Shown: positions 1-13,035 of the stretch, piece after piece
Layout: each line of letters begins with the position of its first letter
How positions within the stretch are numbered: the stretch's first letter is position 1
Assembly: GCA_963457665.1 (NCBI GenBank)
Contig: OY735207.1
Span: forward strand, 50,238,054 to 50,302,053
Length of the DNA: 64,000 nt
DNA from: Thysanoteuthis rhombus
Lineage: Eukaryota > Mollusca > Cephalopoda > Oegopsida > Thysanoteuthidae
Direction: 5' to 3'
Made by a program: the position numbers and the translations under genes
Notes under the pieces: model-generated
What the model was told of the DNA's origin: nothing
Databases searched by the model: none
The model's input: only the letters and a program-made list of their open reading frames with translations

Positions 1-224
1 AGGAGTTGTCCTTCTCCTAAAATGGTTGCCTCCTACACAGTCTGCACTGCTATTTTACCTATAGCTTTGGGAAGAAGTAATAGAATCGTGCCTTTCTCGA
101 AGACATTAGAGTGAACTGAACATAAACTGCCACAAACAGAGTTTAAAATCGATGATTCCATTGACCATGCTTTTAACTGTTACTCCACTATTGAAATGAT
201 TATTAGATGATGGTTTACATCGAT

Positions 225-380
225 TTGAACTTTCTAGTGATCACAGCCCAACAAGGGGCAAGGGACAATCATTTATCAATCAACCCTTTTCCCAATTTTT
301 TGACTGATCAGCCCCAACAGGGCATGCAGCCAAAAGATGTGATAGTTTCTATTGAGTGGCTATTTTATCAACGTTTGAGA
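225..380 (-). repeat. Rep-A dispersed repeat, partial copy 1
   Basis: A 3'-truncated copy of a ~440-bp interspersed repeat seen 11 times in this window. Read on the minus strand, the family begins near 'CAGGTCTGGTTAGTCACTC', runs through a GGGGTGATCAA block and 'AAGTTACTTCTCTC', and ends near 'AAGAAACCTGTGTTGACAG'. This copy keeps the GTGATCAC and TTGATCA blocks and the 'TTTCTATTGAGTGGC' end. No ORF is shared between copies, so it looks non-autonomous. Confidence 0.7.
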
Positions 381-782
381 ACTAGTAGTACTAAGAAGTT
401 GCAGGGATAATTTTTGTATCAAAATATTCCATCAACAGGTGGCAGGGATTGATAGGAATAAGACGTTCTGTCAGTTATTATTATTTCATAAACATCGAAA
501 AGATAAAATACAAATTTCATTTATCAGAATTGAAACTTGGTGGTTGGTTTATCAACCATTTGAGCAACTACATGTCAATTTTTCATTGTCTGACCACAAT
601 GGTCCCTAAACCAGGTAAGATTATCCATTTGGTTGGATTGTTGGATGTCAGAGGTCATTAGGGGACAAAGGGTTAGATTATAAAGTAATAAATCAACAAA
701 ACACTACTGACCCACTTACTCTACATCAGTCATGTCTTTTAAGAGCCATTTTTTGAAAGGAATATAAGCAAATAGTAAATGT
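381..782. other. Unassigned AT-rich spacer
   Basis: I see no coding signal or recognisable repeat here. A short open frame with a possible donor (CCAG|GTAAGA at about 613) has only a weak acceptor and was not called. Confidence 0.4.
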
Positions 783-985
783 GAATAGGTCTGGTTAGTC
801 ACTCAATAAAAATATCACATGACAAATATTTTTTGGCAGCATACCATGTTGGGGGTAATCAATTAGCAAACTGGGAAAAGGGGTGATCAATGAATAAGTT
901 ACTTCTTTCACCTTTTGTTGGGCAGTGATCACTAAAAAGTCTGAATTTTCAGAAAATATGCAAGAATGCTGCCAGACACAAAGGA
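783..985 (+). repeat. Rep-A dispersed repeat, partial copy 2
   Basis: This is the 5' half of Rep-A in plus orientation: 'GGTCTGGTTAGTCACTCAAT', the GGCAGCAT box, GGGGTGATCAATGAATAAG and GGGCAGTGATCACT. The 3' half is missing. Confidence 0.75.
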
Positions 986-1841
986 TAGATAGAGAATAAA
1001 CTCAACCTACAACACATGGTTGTGACTCAGTGCTCCTGCTAGTCAGATGTGCCTCTGCAGCTCATGGATATTTTGTTGTTTATTCAACTTTGAAGACTAA
1101 AAATGTCGAAAAGAGATAAATGTTGGCAATGAGATGCAGGAAAGAAAGCATCTGTCACTATCAATATGGTACCAGTTCTATCATTCCGAAATCAAAAGTA
1201 TTCTTCATTCCACAAAGTGTAGGGCCCCAGGGTTTCAGAAAGATTTTTTACCTGTGGTAAATATCAATAGATATAAAAGAAAAAAGACAGAAATGAAGAA
1301 TAAGATGTGAAAGTGAACAAGAGACAGAACAAGAACCATAAGTTCAACAATGCGTCCACCATCTGTGGTAGTAGTAGCAGGAGGAGGGAGAAGGGCAAGT
1401 AATCTTTCTTTGAGTCAATTAATTCTCATGCTAGTAAAATATTGCAATATGGAAATATTTTGCAAGTATAATTTTCAATAAAAATCATAATTGGCCATTT
1501 TTGGCTTTTCGGGGCCTTTATCGGCTTTTATGTAGCCTTGCATGTATCTTATTATCACATTATTAGCAGCCGGTAAAAAAATTGATTGGAATAGATATTA
1601 CACCTTTTAATGATGTCACACCTTTTAATGATCTTGGACTGACTCACCAACAGACAGACTGACCAACCAAAAAGCATCTTATAAAGATTTGTGAACACAT
1701 AACAAAGAGATGTAAAGATTGACATAGGTTACATATTCATTTCTATAGTATTCACTTTCTGTAATATCAATAGATACAACTGAAAACAAGCAAAAATTAT
1801 ATCAGAGCATTATCAACTGAAAAGTTTGCTGATTCCTTCAA
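986..1841. other. Unassigned spacer
   Basis: No gene or known repeat is recognised. The stretch holds purine-rich sequence and short AT runs only. Confidence 0.4.
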
Positions 1842-1922
1842 GTCCCAAGCCTGGATGTGGAATGAGGATTGGGCCCAAGCCTGGATGTGGAAGGAGGATT
1901 GGGCCCAAGCCTGGATGGGGAA
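1842..1922. repeat. 30-bp tandem repeat, ~2.7 copies
   Basis: The unit CCCAAGCCTGGATGTGGAAG + GAGGATTGGG is repeated head to tail about 2.7 times with 1-2 substitutions. This is a small minisatellite. Confidence 0.85.
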
Positions 1923-2421
1923 GCATAAAAAATTCCCTGCTACAGAAATAGACTAAAGATCAATAAGATAACTCAGCCATGGGAAGAGACACATTTTCTT
2001 AGAGAAGAGTTGTGGTGCATTGATGTAAGAAAGGTAGTACTACCGAAATACTAAAATACATCTGGTTCTTGGACCTTGAAGTAGACACTAGAAATCTAGG
2101 CTATTCCCAGTGGTGTGGTGCTGTAGAAACATAGGGAAACAGCATTTCCTTTTTTGGGGGGAAGGGGGGCAGTGCTCCCTCGATATCTATGAAATTCACT
2201 GATGAGAAAAAAATTACTTAGTAAAAGTTAAAATACTCATCCCATTCAGCCTCAAAACCTCTCAAAAATTAGTAAAATTTCAAAATTTTCCAGGTGTGGT
2301 GAGAGCTTTGAGTGAACTGCCTTCCCCGCAGGAACAGTTAGTCTTATGTCCCTTAACTTCATTTTTAGCATTATACTGAATTATAAATGAATGGTAATTA
2401 TGATAAAATTTTAGAAAGACA

Positions 2422-2860
2422 ATCTGTCTAGTTAGTCACTCAATAGAAACTGTCACATGACCAAAGCTTTTTGGCAGCATGCCTTGTTGGGGGTGATCAA
2501 CATAATGAAAAAATTGGAAAAAGGATTGATCAATAACTAAGTTACTTCTCTTGCGTTTCGTTGGGCGGTGATCACTTGAAAAAAAAGTCTGAATTTTCAA
2601 AAATCGAACACAAACGCTACCGGGTACAAACTAAGGGATCAATTCATCATAGATTCACATTGTAAATTGAAGCCCGTTTAAAATTTATTTAGCAGAGGAA
2701 TTTTGAAAAGACAGAAAAAAGTTAATGAGGAGTAAATGTTCATCCCTCTAGCTCCATTGGTGCAGCCTGTAAACAAAATATATACATAACCAGCCAGCCA
2801 GAACCACTAAAAAACTGAAAAAAAAAGCTGTATTAACTGTTCTGGATGACAGTTTCTAAT
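2422..2860 (+). repeat. Rep-A dispersed repeat, near full-length copy 3
   Basis: A near-complete copy. It starts 'CTAGTTAGTCACTCAATAGA', has 'GGGGGTGATCAA', 'GGGCGGTGATCACTTG' and 'CCCTCTAGCTCCATTGGTGC', and ends at an 'ACAGTTTCTAAT' terminus. The 'TAGCTCCATTGGTGCAGCC' segment resembles a tRNA box A, but no matching box B follows, so a tRNA origin is not shown. Confidence 0.8.
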
Positions 2861-3089
2861 AGGGCAAATCTAACAAAACTATATTTTTGCAGTTTTCCAG
2901 CAAAATAAAAGTCTATCAAGGATGGATCGAGGATTTTGAGCAGAGTTGGGATCCAAATAGAGAAATTTATTTTTTTCAGATAAATCCTTGAAAAAGAAAA
3001 AAATTCCAACATCGAAAACAAGAAAGTTATACGTGATCCAACATAATTTGTTACTATTGGAGATTTTTTCAGCCCTCGACAGCAGCGGT

Positions 3090-3230
3090 GTCTACTCAAG
3101 AAGAATATGAGGCTGATAAAGATGCTGATTATGTCAACAAAGCATTTGTAATGAACACTACTTCAGTGTGAACTGTTCAGCTTTGGTTCAATAAGTTCAA
3201 GTGTGGAAATATGGAGGAATATGGATGAAA
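3090..3230 (+). mobile_element. Mariner transposase N-terminal fossil
   Basis: Conceptual translation reads ..ADYVNKAFVMNTTSV*, then TVQLWFNKFKCGNME. This matches the end of the mariner/SETMAR helix-turn-helix domain, normally xxVSxxTAQRWFxxFRSGNF. A TGA interrupts the frame where an Arg codon is usual, and the rest of the transposase is absent. It is a dead fragment. The family assignment rests on motif recognition, not a search. Confidence 0.6.
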
Positions 3231-3734
3231 AATTATGCTATGTAACTATTTTCTGTTTCTTGGTAATAACAGTTATTTCCTGATCAATTATATTTAAAAT
3301 GTACAGAAAATGCTCATTATTCCCTTCAAACTTAGTTTTTGTGATCAGATCATTAAAATTTGTTATTACCAATACTTTGTCTGAGACAGTTTAAAGGAGG
3401 TACTTTAAAGCTGCAAACTCCTTATCCATAACTGTGACAAATTTCATAGGGCAAAATTTTATGTGCAGGGGTGGTATCAACACCCTTCAGGGGTCAACCA
3501 GTGGGTACATTATAAAGTTGTTCATCCCCAAACAGAATTTGGGTGGCTATGGTCAGTCCCGGCTTTGATAGTGGGCCAAAATGTCCCTGTTATCCCAAAA
3601 GCAAAGTTAGTAGGGAAACTTGGAGACCCATCTGGAATATCACCATTTTGAAGACTCCCATGACCCCCTAACCATACCCATCTTCCTTCAAGGCATCTAG
3701 AAAGTTTTTTATTCTGTTGCATTGTAATTGGAAT

Positions 3735-4128
3735 GGAGAGCCTAGAATTTATCTCGATCCCCAATAGGCTTGCTGAAATATGCTTTGTAGGCCTAGCACA
3801 TTTTAGCAGAGTACTATCTGAGGCAAGGGTCAAAGTTGATGTCTTTGTCAGACTTCAGATAAAGAAGATCCTGGAGAACAAGGATTTCCCCAAGAAGCTA
3901 ATTTTGAAGGAGAAAAAGAGTTTGGCACATCTTTGCTATGGTGATTTGGCACCTTCAGGGCAATTACAAGGCTGAAAACTACATGAAGTTGGTTGAGTTT
4001 ATGGTGACGAACTAAGGTAAAATGGACTGTAGGCTTTCTCTCAAAATTCATATCCTTGACACTCATTTTGATAAATTCAAGGAGGTGCGAAGCAAATGTT
4101 TCCATCAAGACATACTTGGAGCGGGAAC
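3735..4128 (+). pseudogene. Decayed copy of a high-copy uncharacterised protein family
   Basis: Three blocks occur in order. At about 3808 is LSEARVKVDVFVRLQIKKIL. At about 3960-4015 is NYKAENYMKLVEFMV followed by a stop. At about 4035-4110 is RLSLKIHILDTHFDKF, then FHQDI. From memory they match a repetitive ORF family common in arthropod and other invertebrate genomes, with blocks like LSEAKVKEGVFVGPQIR, GCNMSLKIHFLHSHLDFFP and GERFHQDI. The function of that family is not known to me. Here it is broken by at least one stop and by frame changes. Confidence 0.55.
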
Positions 4129-4911
4129 GCCACTGGTAAGGGAAAAATAGTGAAATTATGAAAGATTATATTTCAGGGGTTTGGTTTGTAAAAATATATT
4201 ACAGTTTATATCTCAAAAAAGTACTCACTTCTAAATATTTTGTGATCACTTTTGTTTAACATTACAGTACATGTATGTTGGTTAAAAATCACATTTTGTT
4301 GTTTTTCTTAGAAGAAATTTGATTTTTTTAAGATGAGAATGAAATTATACAAATTAACCTGTTGTACAATTGGAAAAGGTAAATTTCAAATTACCACGGG
4401 TCAGAAATGCCGAGTTTGAAAAGTATATTTCTATAGTTTTTCACCTATAAATGATTAGAAAAAAAGCACTCACTACTCAGGAACAAAATCGTGTTGCACA
4501 GTGTTATCAACAACAGTGGCTAATGACCCCCTAACAACATTCTGGGCACTTTCAGGAGACTTTGGGACTTCAACATCAACCATATCTTGTCATCTCAAGA
4601 CAAGATAAAAAGGTTAAAAAGTTGGAAAATGGGTCCCACATGAACAAGAAATGCTCCATGACAGTGCCTGACCCTCCACACCTCTCAGCTGACTGTGTCT
4701 AAACCTGGAAATTTGGGATGTGTAGTTTTGCAGTCTCCTCCATATTCATCTGACATTATTATCATCTTTCCAAACTTTATATTTGTAAAAAATTGTTTTG
4801 TAATAGAGAAGCTATAATTTGATTTTGTGTCCACTAAACCTAAAGAGTTTCAAAGAGATGAAATATCATCATCCGAGCATCTTCTGCAAAAGGTTCAAAC
4901 GGATCACATTT
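4129..4911. other. Unassigned AT-rich spacer
   Basis: No coding signal or repeat that I can place. Confidence 0.35.
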
Positions 4912-5075
4912 TCAACACCAGTTGCCTTCAATGGCATTCATAGGCACCGTGGCATAATTTGAATCAACAAAGCTAATATTATGATTTACTACAGTATGAT
5001 TCTGGAGCCCATTATATGGTTTCCAACCATGCATAATTATTCTTAGGGCAATCGTTTCACAAACTGGTTTTCCTG
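4912..5075 (-). mobile_element. Merlin (IS1016/ISXO2-like) transposase C-terminal fossil
   Basis: The minus strand reads IIMHGWKPYNGLQNHTVVNH, then NISFVDSNYATVPMNAIEGN and W. This is the late part of the ISXO2-like DDE fold, typically W.AYN.L...GYTH..VNHS..FVDP..G.HT..IE..W. The catalytic Glu lies in the IEGNW block. The frame stops just after W, and the earlier catalytic residues are not found nearby. Two related fossils lie at 19195-19450. Confidence 0.65.
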
Positions 5076-8000
5076 TTTTACCAACATAAAATGAAAAATC
5101 ATCCAAAGAACGCTTTACCTGACACCATGATAGCTATTGGTTATTTCCTTTCTAACAGAGATTATAGTGCATCAAAATAGAAAATTTAGCTTAAATAATG
5201 AATATTCATTCAAAATCTTGACCAAAATAGGAGAATCACAAAGAAAAAAGATAAGTTTAAGTTAGTGATAAGCAACCAATTGACATGTTTTAATTGAAGC
5301 AGTAAATGCAATTACACAAAAAAATGAGTGTCTGAGAATACAAAATGAAAATGATGATCAAAGAAGAAGAATCAAGTCTCATGACTGGAGCAACCAATTG
5401 AAAATGAATTCGGTTATTCAAACCACCTTTCAATAATCAAAATCTTTAAAACACAATGTGTATCTAGAGTAGTCTCTCCAATTTTGCAGACTTGAAATTC
5501 GTGGATTTGATTATTCATGGATTTAATAACAGCGAAGGGAGGCAACTCTCGTTTACTTTTGAGAAAAAAATTTCAAATAATCTCTTCAAGACTTTTCCAA
5601 TTTTTTCTAGAATGAGAAAAGTCCAAATATTTGTTAGAAAAAAAATTTTTTCATTGATAATAACATAGAATCAGGTTGTTTTAATTCAGTGTTTCTGAGT
5701 TTTTTTTCTATTTTACCAGCAAAATATCAATAATGGGTGTTGACAGCATATTGACAAAATCTTGGAAAAAAAATGATAATCAAAAGCATACTTAAACGTT
5801 AACTTGAAATTAAATTTAATTTTAATTGAGGAAAACATAACTGGAATAAGAGCACAAAAAGTTTAATAAAGGCTGACTCTGAATTATGTCAAGAATGAGT
5901 CTTTCAAAAAGATTTTAAAAAACAAAAAATGCTGGAGTCTTTTGGTTGATTTCTCTGGCCTTCCATACTTACAAAAAACCTACGAAAAAAAAAAACATAA
6001 AAAATACTTCAAGCATATTGTCCTTTTTTCACTGATTATCTTTGATCAATGATATTGTTGCAATATGATTAACAGAATCTCAGAGTTGGGCAAAATGAAA
6101 GAATAGAAAATGAATTTTTAAAAATAATCAGATTATTCAAAATGTTTTCGAAAAGTTGTTATATAAAAAATCACTTTGGAATGAAAACTTATTTAAAATG
6201 AATTTAGTCCTTTATTAGATGTACTGAAAATGTCATTAAAACTCAATAAGTAATTGATTTTTTGTAATTCTTTAAAATCTAAGTACTTTTGCACAGAGAA
6301 AGTTTGAAATTTATCAACTGTAAATGTTTTGTTTACATATAATGCGAGTGCAGCATGATATCTATATTTTAAAATATCTACGGTTCTATAAGGTGTACAC
6401 TGTTTTTATCTCATGTTTTCTGCCAATCAATCTTCTTGCTAATAACAAAGATTCTGAAGATAGAATCAAGTTTTATACATTTTTACTTTTTTTCCACAAA
6501 GGTATCGCTTTTTTGGTAAGAGTCTCAAGCGTGTTAGCAAAATCCATGTTATGCTTAATTCATTGTCTTATCTTGTTTTTTTGTTTCCTTCCTCCTATTT
6601 TCTCAATCCACTAAACAAATGATTGAATGATCATGCAAATTTTGTAACCATGGCAAAGTGTATGAGTTGTTGGGGAGAGTCAAAAGCTATTTGGGAAATT
6701 AAAATTCCACAAGGTGTATGTGCTCTGATCTCGACATGAAATTCAAGGGACAACATGATATTTTTTGCAGGGCCCACAAAGGAGGTGCTTAGGACAGAAA
6801 TCAAAGGGAAATAATCTGTAAGCAGGTCAAAGGGATTGGACTAAATGATATCACTCCAAAGGTTCACTGGATAACCAGTGGTAAGGCGATCCCAGGAGGC
6901 CATACCAGAAAGAGAGTAAGCAGTTTTTGTTGTCTATTAGCAGTAAATTGAAGATACAACGAGAATACTGATGGAGATAGGCCCTATGGTCTAAAGAATT
7001 TTGAAAAGAGCAAGAAAAAGCTGAAAAGTCAGTCTGTTAATCTGTTGTGAATTATGAGATAAGTTGGAAAGGGCAACTTAACTCAGGAATTTGAACCTGA
7101 CAACACGCACCGAGATGACAAAGCTATAGCTGGTCACTGCAGCTTTTGGACATGAGCCCCTGACACACAGTGGAAATCTCTGATGCAGGAAAGATAATGC
7201 TCATTCATTCTTGTGAGTTCTGTGAAATGTTTCTAAGAAGGAAAGCTGAAATATCGACCCTGATAAGTGAACTGTTTTGTCTTAGAGGCCCCTTTTAACA
7301 CTACAAACTGTTTTTTCCTCTTTTTGTGGGATGGAAAGTAATCCCACTCTCTTTGACCTGTATCTGCCCATCTATCCCCAGTTCTTCTTGTTTTCACTTT
7401 CATTAAAGCCTCCTATTTCAGTTACTTCTTTCCTTTGTCCCATCATTTATTCATTTCACTGTTTTCTGCCTTTGCCATTGATCTACAAATTATAATTGTG
7501 TGCAGATCCAAGACAGTCGCTTGTTCACTTCCGCTTTGAGCCCAGCATTAGTGAAAGCCTTCAGGAAGTAGCTCCTTCAGGCTTGTAAACGGAGTTGGAG
7601 ACGGAAGGCTTGGATTGTGTGGAGTGCTGGTTAGTGGTAGTGAGAGGAGTCCCCAGGGTAACGATATATCGTATGTGAGTGGAACAATAAGACTTATCAA
7701 TGAACATGCGGATACTATACTCTGATCCAAGGCAGAAGTGCCAATTCATAATAAATGATCACATCGTTTTTGACAAGCACTAAAGAAGGTATCAATGAAT
7801 AAAACTTGATTTCATTTGTTTGTTGATTAAATCATAATGAAGTAAGAAAAGAAATTTTCATTTTTTCCAGATATTTGATGTAAGTTTGTCAAACATTCGT
7901 GAATAGCTTGTTTTTTTATGTATTTTTTAAAAATTTCTTTATGATTCATTCCTTGTCGGCTAATGGCTGAGAAAAAAAACTTCAGCCAAGCAAATTTATG

Positions 8001-8185
8001 TAATATATTTGCTCCCAAGGAAAAAATCTTTGAAATTTTTGTTCTTGGGTTCAGTATTTATAAAATTTATAATCAATATAGACAATTGGATTCTTTGGTA
8101 AATGTATTCTCCTTCATTGTTCCAATATTACCTGCCTGTAAGAAAAATATCCTCCTCAAGAAACTAAAATGAATGAAAATGATAG
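5076..8185. other. Unassigned AT-rich intergenic or intronic DNA
   Basis: About 3 kb with no supported gene. The open frames are short, leucine/phenylalanine-rich and lack splice context. No tandem or inverted repeat stands out. Confidence 0.4.
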
Positions 8186-8605
8186 AAACCGTCTACCAAA
8201 ACTGTCAATATAGGTTTCTTCAGTTTTTAAGTTGGTCTAGCTGGCTATGTATGTATTGTGCATGCAAGTCACACCAATGAGGCTAGACATGTTGAAAATT
8301 TGTTCATTTCCTCCTTATTATGTCTTGAAAAAACTTTTTTTGTTTCCAAAATATCTTCCCAAAAGTAGGGTTTATAGTGGGGGTTAATTTACAATGCAGG
8401 TTTTTGCTAAACTGATCCCTCAGTTTGTGTCCAACAGGATTCACTCTTATTTTTGAAAATTTGGCTTCTTTATATAACAATGACCAATATCCATTGATCA
8501 CCCTTTTTTCAATTTTCTTAAATGACTACCCCAACACAGCATGTTGCCTAAAGTCATTAGTCTCATGACTGTTTCTACTGAGTGACTAATCGAACCTCTT
8601 TTGTT
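8186..8605 (-). repeat. Rep-A dispersed repeat, near full-length copy 4
   Basis: A minus-orientation copy running from 'AAAACTGTCAATATAGGTTT' to 'TTTCTACTGAGTGACTAATC' on the plus strand, with the internal 'CTCCTTATTATGTCT' and 'TGTGTCCAACAGGATTCA' boxes. Confidence 0.8.
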
Positions 8606-8727
8606 TCGTTTTGATTTGAACATAATTTTTTTGCTCCTCGTGCATTCATATCATATTATCTCTAGCCATGAATACGTTTCTTTACGTATTGTCGTATTCA
8701 ATGGTTAAAACGAATTAATTTTTCGTA

Positions 8728-8992
8728 TTATAGTGCGGCACAACTTAATGAGGGTGGTCCCAATTGATATTTTGCTGACGTCACATAGCGGGTGTGTGTC
8801 AAGATTTATACATCCGCTCACAATCGATGTTGACAATAGGGCGCAGATGAAAAGAAACAAGAGAATTCATGAAAGTAAAACAGAAGTAAATGCATAAATT
8901 ACACTGTTACCGCTTGCTTGGCTTCATATGATCTTTGACAGATCGCATATCGTCACGTGACGTCCAATCGGGACCGCCTTCGTTAAGTTGTA
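8728..8992. mobile_element. MITE with ~45-bp terminal inverted repeats
   Basis: The left end ACAACTTAATGAGGGTGGTC (then CCAATTG) pairs with the complement of the right end, read inward as ACAACTTAACGAAGGCGGTC (then CCGATTGG). Both arms then carry a TGACGT-type box. The whole element is about 265 bp and has no ORF, which fits a non-autonomous DNA transposon. I could not define a clear target-site duplication, so the superfamily stays open. Confidence 0.7.
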
Positions 8993-10640
8993 CCATTCAA
9001 AGGTCAAAATCAAATTACTTAGTGTAAAAGCATTGTTGTTTCTGTCGAAATCGCTTACTGTCAATGCCACAGGGTATTATTTATTATTGAACATCATTCA
9101 CAGATTACTTCTTTTTCGAGACGATGTAGTAGGAGAAGTATTTACAGCTACTTTACATGGGGAAATAATCACTTGACTTGACAAAATCAAGTACAGGAGA
9201 TTTTTTTTTCCCTAGAAATAATGACAAGTTATATAAAAACGTGCATTTCGTGATTTTATTTAAAGTAATATAATATTACAGAAATTGATTTCCAAAAATT
9301 GATTATCGTGCGTGTTCATTCATTGATTGATTGGCCTACTAAAACGTAACCGTTAAGAATCATGTATTAATACACGATGTCTACAAACGGCTACTACTTG
9401 GAAAATGACTAAGTCAAGAGATTTAGGTATTAAACTCAATTATTAATGAATATGTCGGGAAAAATGAATCAGTTGTGTAAATGAATCAGAGTTGATTTGC
9501 AAAGGTCACAGCTTGTACTTTAGGAATATATCTGTAGTTCATTTTGTCAATTCATTTATTTTTCGAAAAAAAGGACATTAAAAAAGAAACGAGAGAATTT
9601 CGGATAAATACGTTCGTTGCTCGTGTTAGTAATCTAGAATGTTTTTGTGCATTAACGTGATTTACAACTACTATGTTGTACTATTCTCGTTCTATTGATC
9701 TATGTGTTATTTTTTTATATTTTAATAAGATGAAAGCATTTTGGCTTACAGAACATGTTTAATAAAGTAAGATTACGAATTTGTGCCTTATTCATTTCGT
9801 TTTTGACAGCAACGATTACCTGTTAGATCTACATAAGTACCCAGCCAAGGTACAGGCTACCTTTACTTTAATTTATCTATGATTTTTTTCTAATTCTTAA
9901 CAATAACATTAAAAAAGATCAGCTTTATTTTATGGTAAAGTCAAAGTATTAATGCAAATCTGCAAAATGAACATAATGTATCTTTTTTCCCGTAAAATGA
10001 GTGATTTTTGCGTTTTGAACTCGTTGCGTGCATAAAAATAAATTGAAATGTCGCAAAATAATGAATTCTTCTTGCAGGAGCAACTTTTAACTTATTTTTA
10101 AAATTCAAAACGATAAGCATTCTTAATAATATTTTTCTGGCACGATCATTGTAAATGAATGTAAGTAAAAAACGCGCACATAACCCACAATGAATGTTAT
10201 TGATTCATTAAAGATTCCAGAAAAAAACGTGATAAGTGGTTGAAGAAAGATACTCACCAATAAAAAATATATAAATTGATTTTTCTATTTATTCCTTTTT
10301 AAAGATGTTGCGTAGAGTCTTTCTTTGGAACGGCTTTAATTCTACAGTTCATTGAAATTGTATATTGACAACAAAATCGAAATAAATCACTTTATGTATT
10401 TTAAAATCCAGTCAGCAGGTGGCTGTTATGCCATGGCCCGCCCTTTTTTTTAAAGAAAGAAGGCATCAGTCCCCCGATCAGGAAAGGGGTGCATATGTGT
10501 GTAGACTGGATTTAATAGTGAATACTGTAATAGTCACCAATGATTTGTAACGGACACTAGTTGTAAACACAGTTAGCCAACTGTTTTCTAAAAGGTAGAG
10601 GGATGCCTCAGTTGTTGTAGTCACGCCACGATTGTCATCA
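8993..10640. other. Repeat-poor unique sequence
   Basis: Long AT-rich, apparently single-copy sequence that keeps more CpG than its surroundings. I see no exon with good splice sites. It could be UTR, lncRNA or regulatory DNA; the sequence alone does not decide. Confidence 0.3.
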
Positions 10641-10985
10641 TCAGAGCGATTGTGATGATGCTGGAGCACCAGCAGCAGCGATCATCATCAACAACAACAA
10701 CATGATCATTACTAAAGTCAGCTTCTTCGTCATCAACACTATCTCTGCACATTCATGCTCAGTGCAATCGTGATGATGCATTGGCACTAGCAGCAGGAGC
10801 AATCATCATCAACGTGATCATCTCGATATTTACCTTCTTCATCGTCAGCACCATATCTGCACTTTCATCATCAGAGCAGTTGTGATGATGCAAGACCACT
10901 AGTAGCAGTCATCATCATGATCATCAAGGTGATATATTCGCCTTCATCATTCCCATCACAATCGCCGCACCTTCATCAGCAGTAA
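10641..10985. repeat. ~112-118-bp imperfect tandem repeat, 3 units
   Basis: The block 'GAGC(G/A)(A/G)TTGTGATGATGC..CACTAGCAGCAG..ATCATCATCA' recurs at 10644, 10762 and 10874. CATCAT/GATGATG trinucleotides are embedded in each unit. Confidence 0.75.
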
Positions 10986-11199
10986 ATAAGTAAAGTGGTT
11001 AACCTCATTGAGCATTAGTGAAGCTAACGGTCACAGCAATATTTCGTCGGTTCTGTCATCACAGCCGCAGTGGTACTGCGTAAAAGAAGCAATAAATATC
11101 ATCGATATAACGGACCTATCATGAAAATTGAACATTTCAGTCATTATAACGGCATGAACAATAATGAACATCATATCGATACGGGGGAAATTGATTATT

Positions 11200-11860
<661 letters not shown>

Positions 11861-12423
11861 AGTTGTATGTAATTACAATAGTACATCATGGTGAGACTAC
11901 TTGAAGTTGTCGTAATGAATTTCTTCATCGTCTAACTTATCATTTGCATAAGTATGGTTTCTTTTAACTGAAGTTACCTTTCACAGAAGCATTTTTCTGA
12001 TCTCAAAATTTATGGATGACTTAATCGATTCAATACTAAAACAAGAGAAATGTCAATCACTGGATTATGACGTTAAGACGCGATTAACATTGTTGATTAA
12101 ACCGGATTTACTTCTTTTTTATCTCAGTCTGTCTCTATATCTCCTTGGTAATCCCCGGTTTGATGGGTCCAGTATACGGTAGCATAAAATACGATAGCTT
12201 TAAAAATGGTTAGATCTTTCAATGATTTGGTTAGAAATGGCTAAAATAGGCTAAATTTCTTTTCAGTTACACTGTATTGGTAGAAATGGATACATAAATT
12301 TGGTTGTCGGTAATAATGTTTGTGTGCACACCAGATAGTGGAACAAAAGGGGCCAGGGCAAAAAAAAAAAAAAATAACTTGACATCAACAGCAAGTAGAG
12401 GGAACCAGCCGATTTATTTTAAA
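11861..12423. other. Unassigned spacer
   Basis: No gene or placed repeat. A poly-A run sits near 12360. Confidence 0.35.
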
Positions 12424-12490
12424 CCAGCATTTCTCAAACTGGGTGTTGAGATGCCTTCAGGGTTCGCAAGCATAATATTACGATTTGCAG
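12424..12490. mobile_element. hAT-like MITE end
   Basis: 'CAGCATTTCTCAAACTGGGT' followed by a 'GGGTTCGCAAGC' block resembles the CAG.G.TTCTCAAACT.GGG termini of hAT-type MITEs. Related ends occur near 30025 and 53540 ('AGTTTGAGAAACCCTG'). Only one end is recognisable here. Confidence 0.35.
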
Positions 12491-12708
12491 ATATATTAAA
12501 AATGATTATATGCCTGAATTTTTTTTTATCTCTACTGGTGCTTATTGAGAATGACTCGATGTTATTATTCAATCATATATATTTTGTTCCTGTAAAATTC
12601 TTAGTACATTATTGGAAAATAGTATTTCTTTCATAATAGACAGTACACATCATAGAAAATATATATATAAATATGTATGTGTGTGTGTGTGTATATATAC
12701 AATATATG

Positions 12709-12752
<44 letters not shown>

Positions 12753-12895
12753 TATATATATCACATATACATGTATGTATATATGATATACATGTATATG
12801 ATATATATCATATATATAACACATGATGTATATGTATATCATATGTATATCATATATACTTATATATATATACATGATATATATATAATAATGAT

Positions 12896-13035
12896 TAATA
12901 ATTGAGTCATCCACAGACAGCTGTTTCGCTTCAGTGTGGCTATAGACTATCCGATATCCCATGCAGTACCACAAGGTAGGATCGAAACCTTTGTTTCAGA
13001 CTTAGATGCTGGCATTTTACCCCTGCCCTATGTAG
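12896..13035 (-). mobile_element. Hammerhead-associated retroelement fragment
   Basis: Beyond the ribozyme relic, the plus strand continues 'GGATCGAAACCTTTGTTTCA' + 'GACTTAG'. This aligns with 'GATAGGAACCTTTGTCCCAG' on the complement of 13870-13985, so both belong to one element family in opposite orientation. Hammerheads placed beside TA repeats are typical of Penelope-like elements and retrozymes (Cervera and de la Peña's description of the motif). No reverse transcriptase is visible here. Confidence 0.5.
12906..12947 (-). ncRNA. Hammerhead ribozyme relic, stem II deleted
   Basis: On the minus strand the order is GTC-TATAG-CCACA (stem I 5'), CTGA, GCGAAAC, AGCTGTC, TGTGG, AT-GAC (stem I 3'). 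Stem I CCACA/TGTGG pairs fully and an outer GTC/GAC pairing flanks an internal loop. GAAA plus the palindromic ACAGCTGT gives a very short stem III ending in a GTC cleavage triplet. Most of CUGANGA and stem II are lost, so this copy should be inactive. The adjoining sequence runs into (TA)n. Confidence 0.65.
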
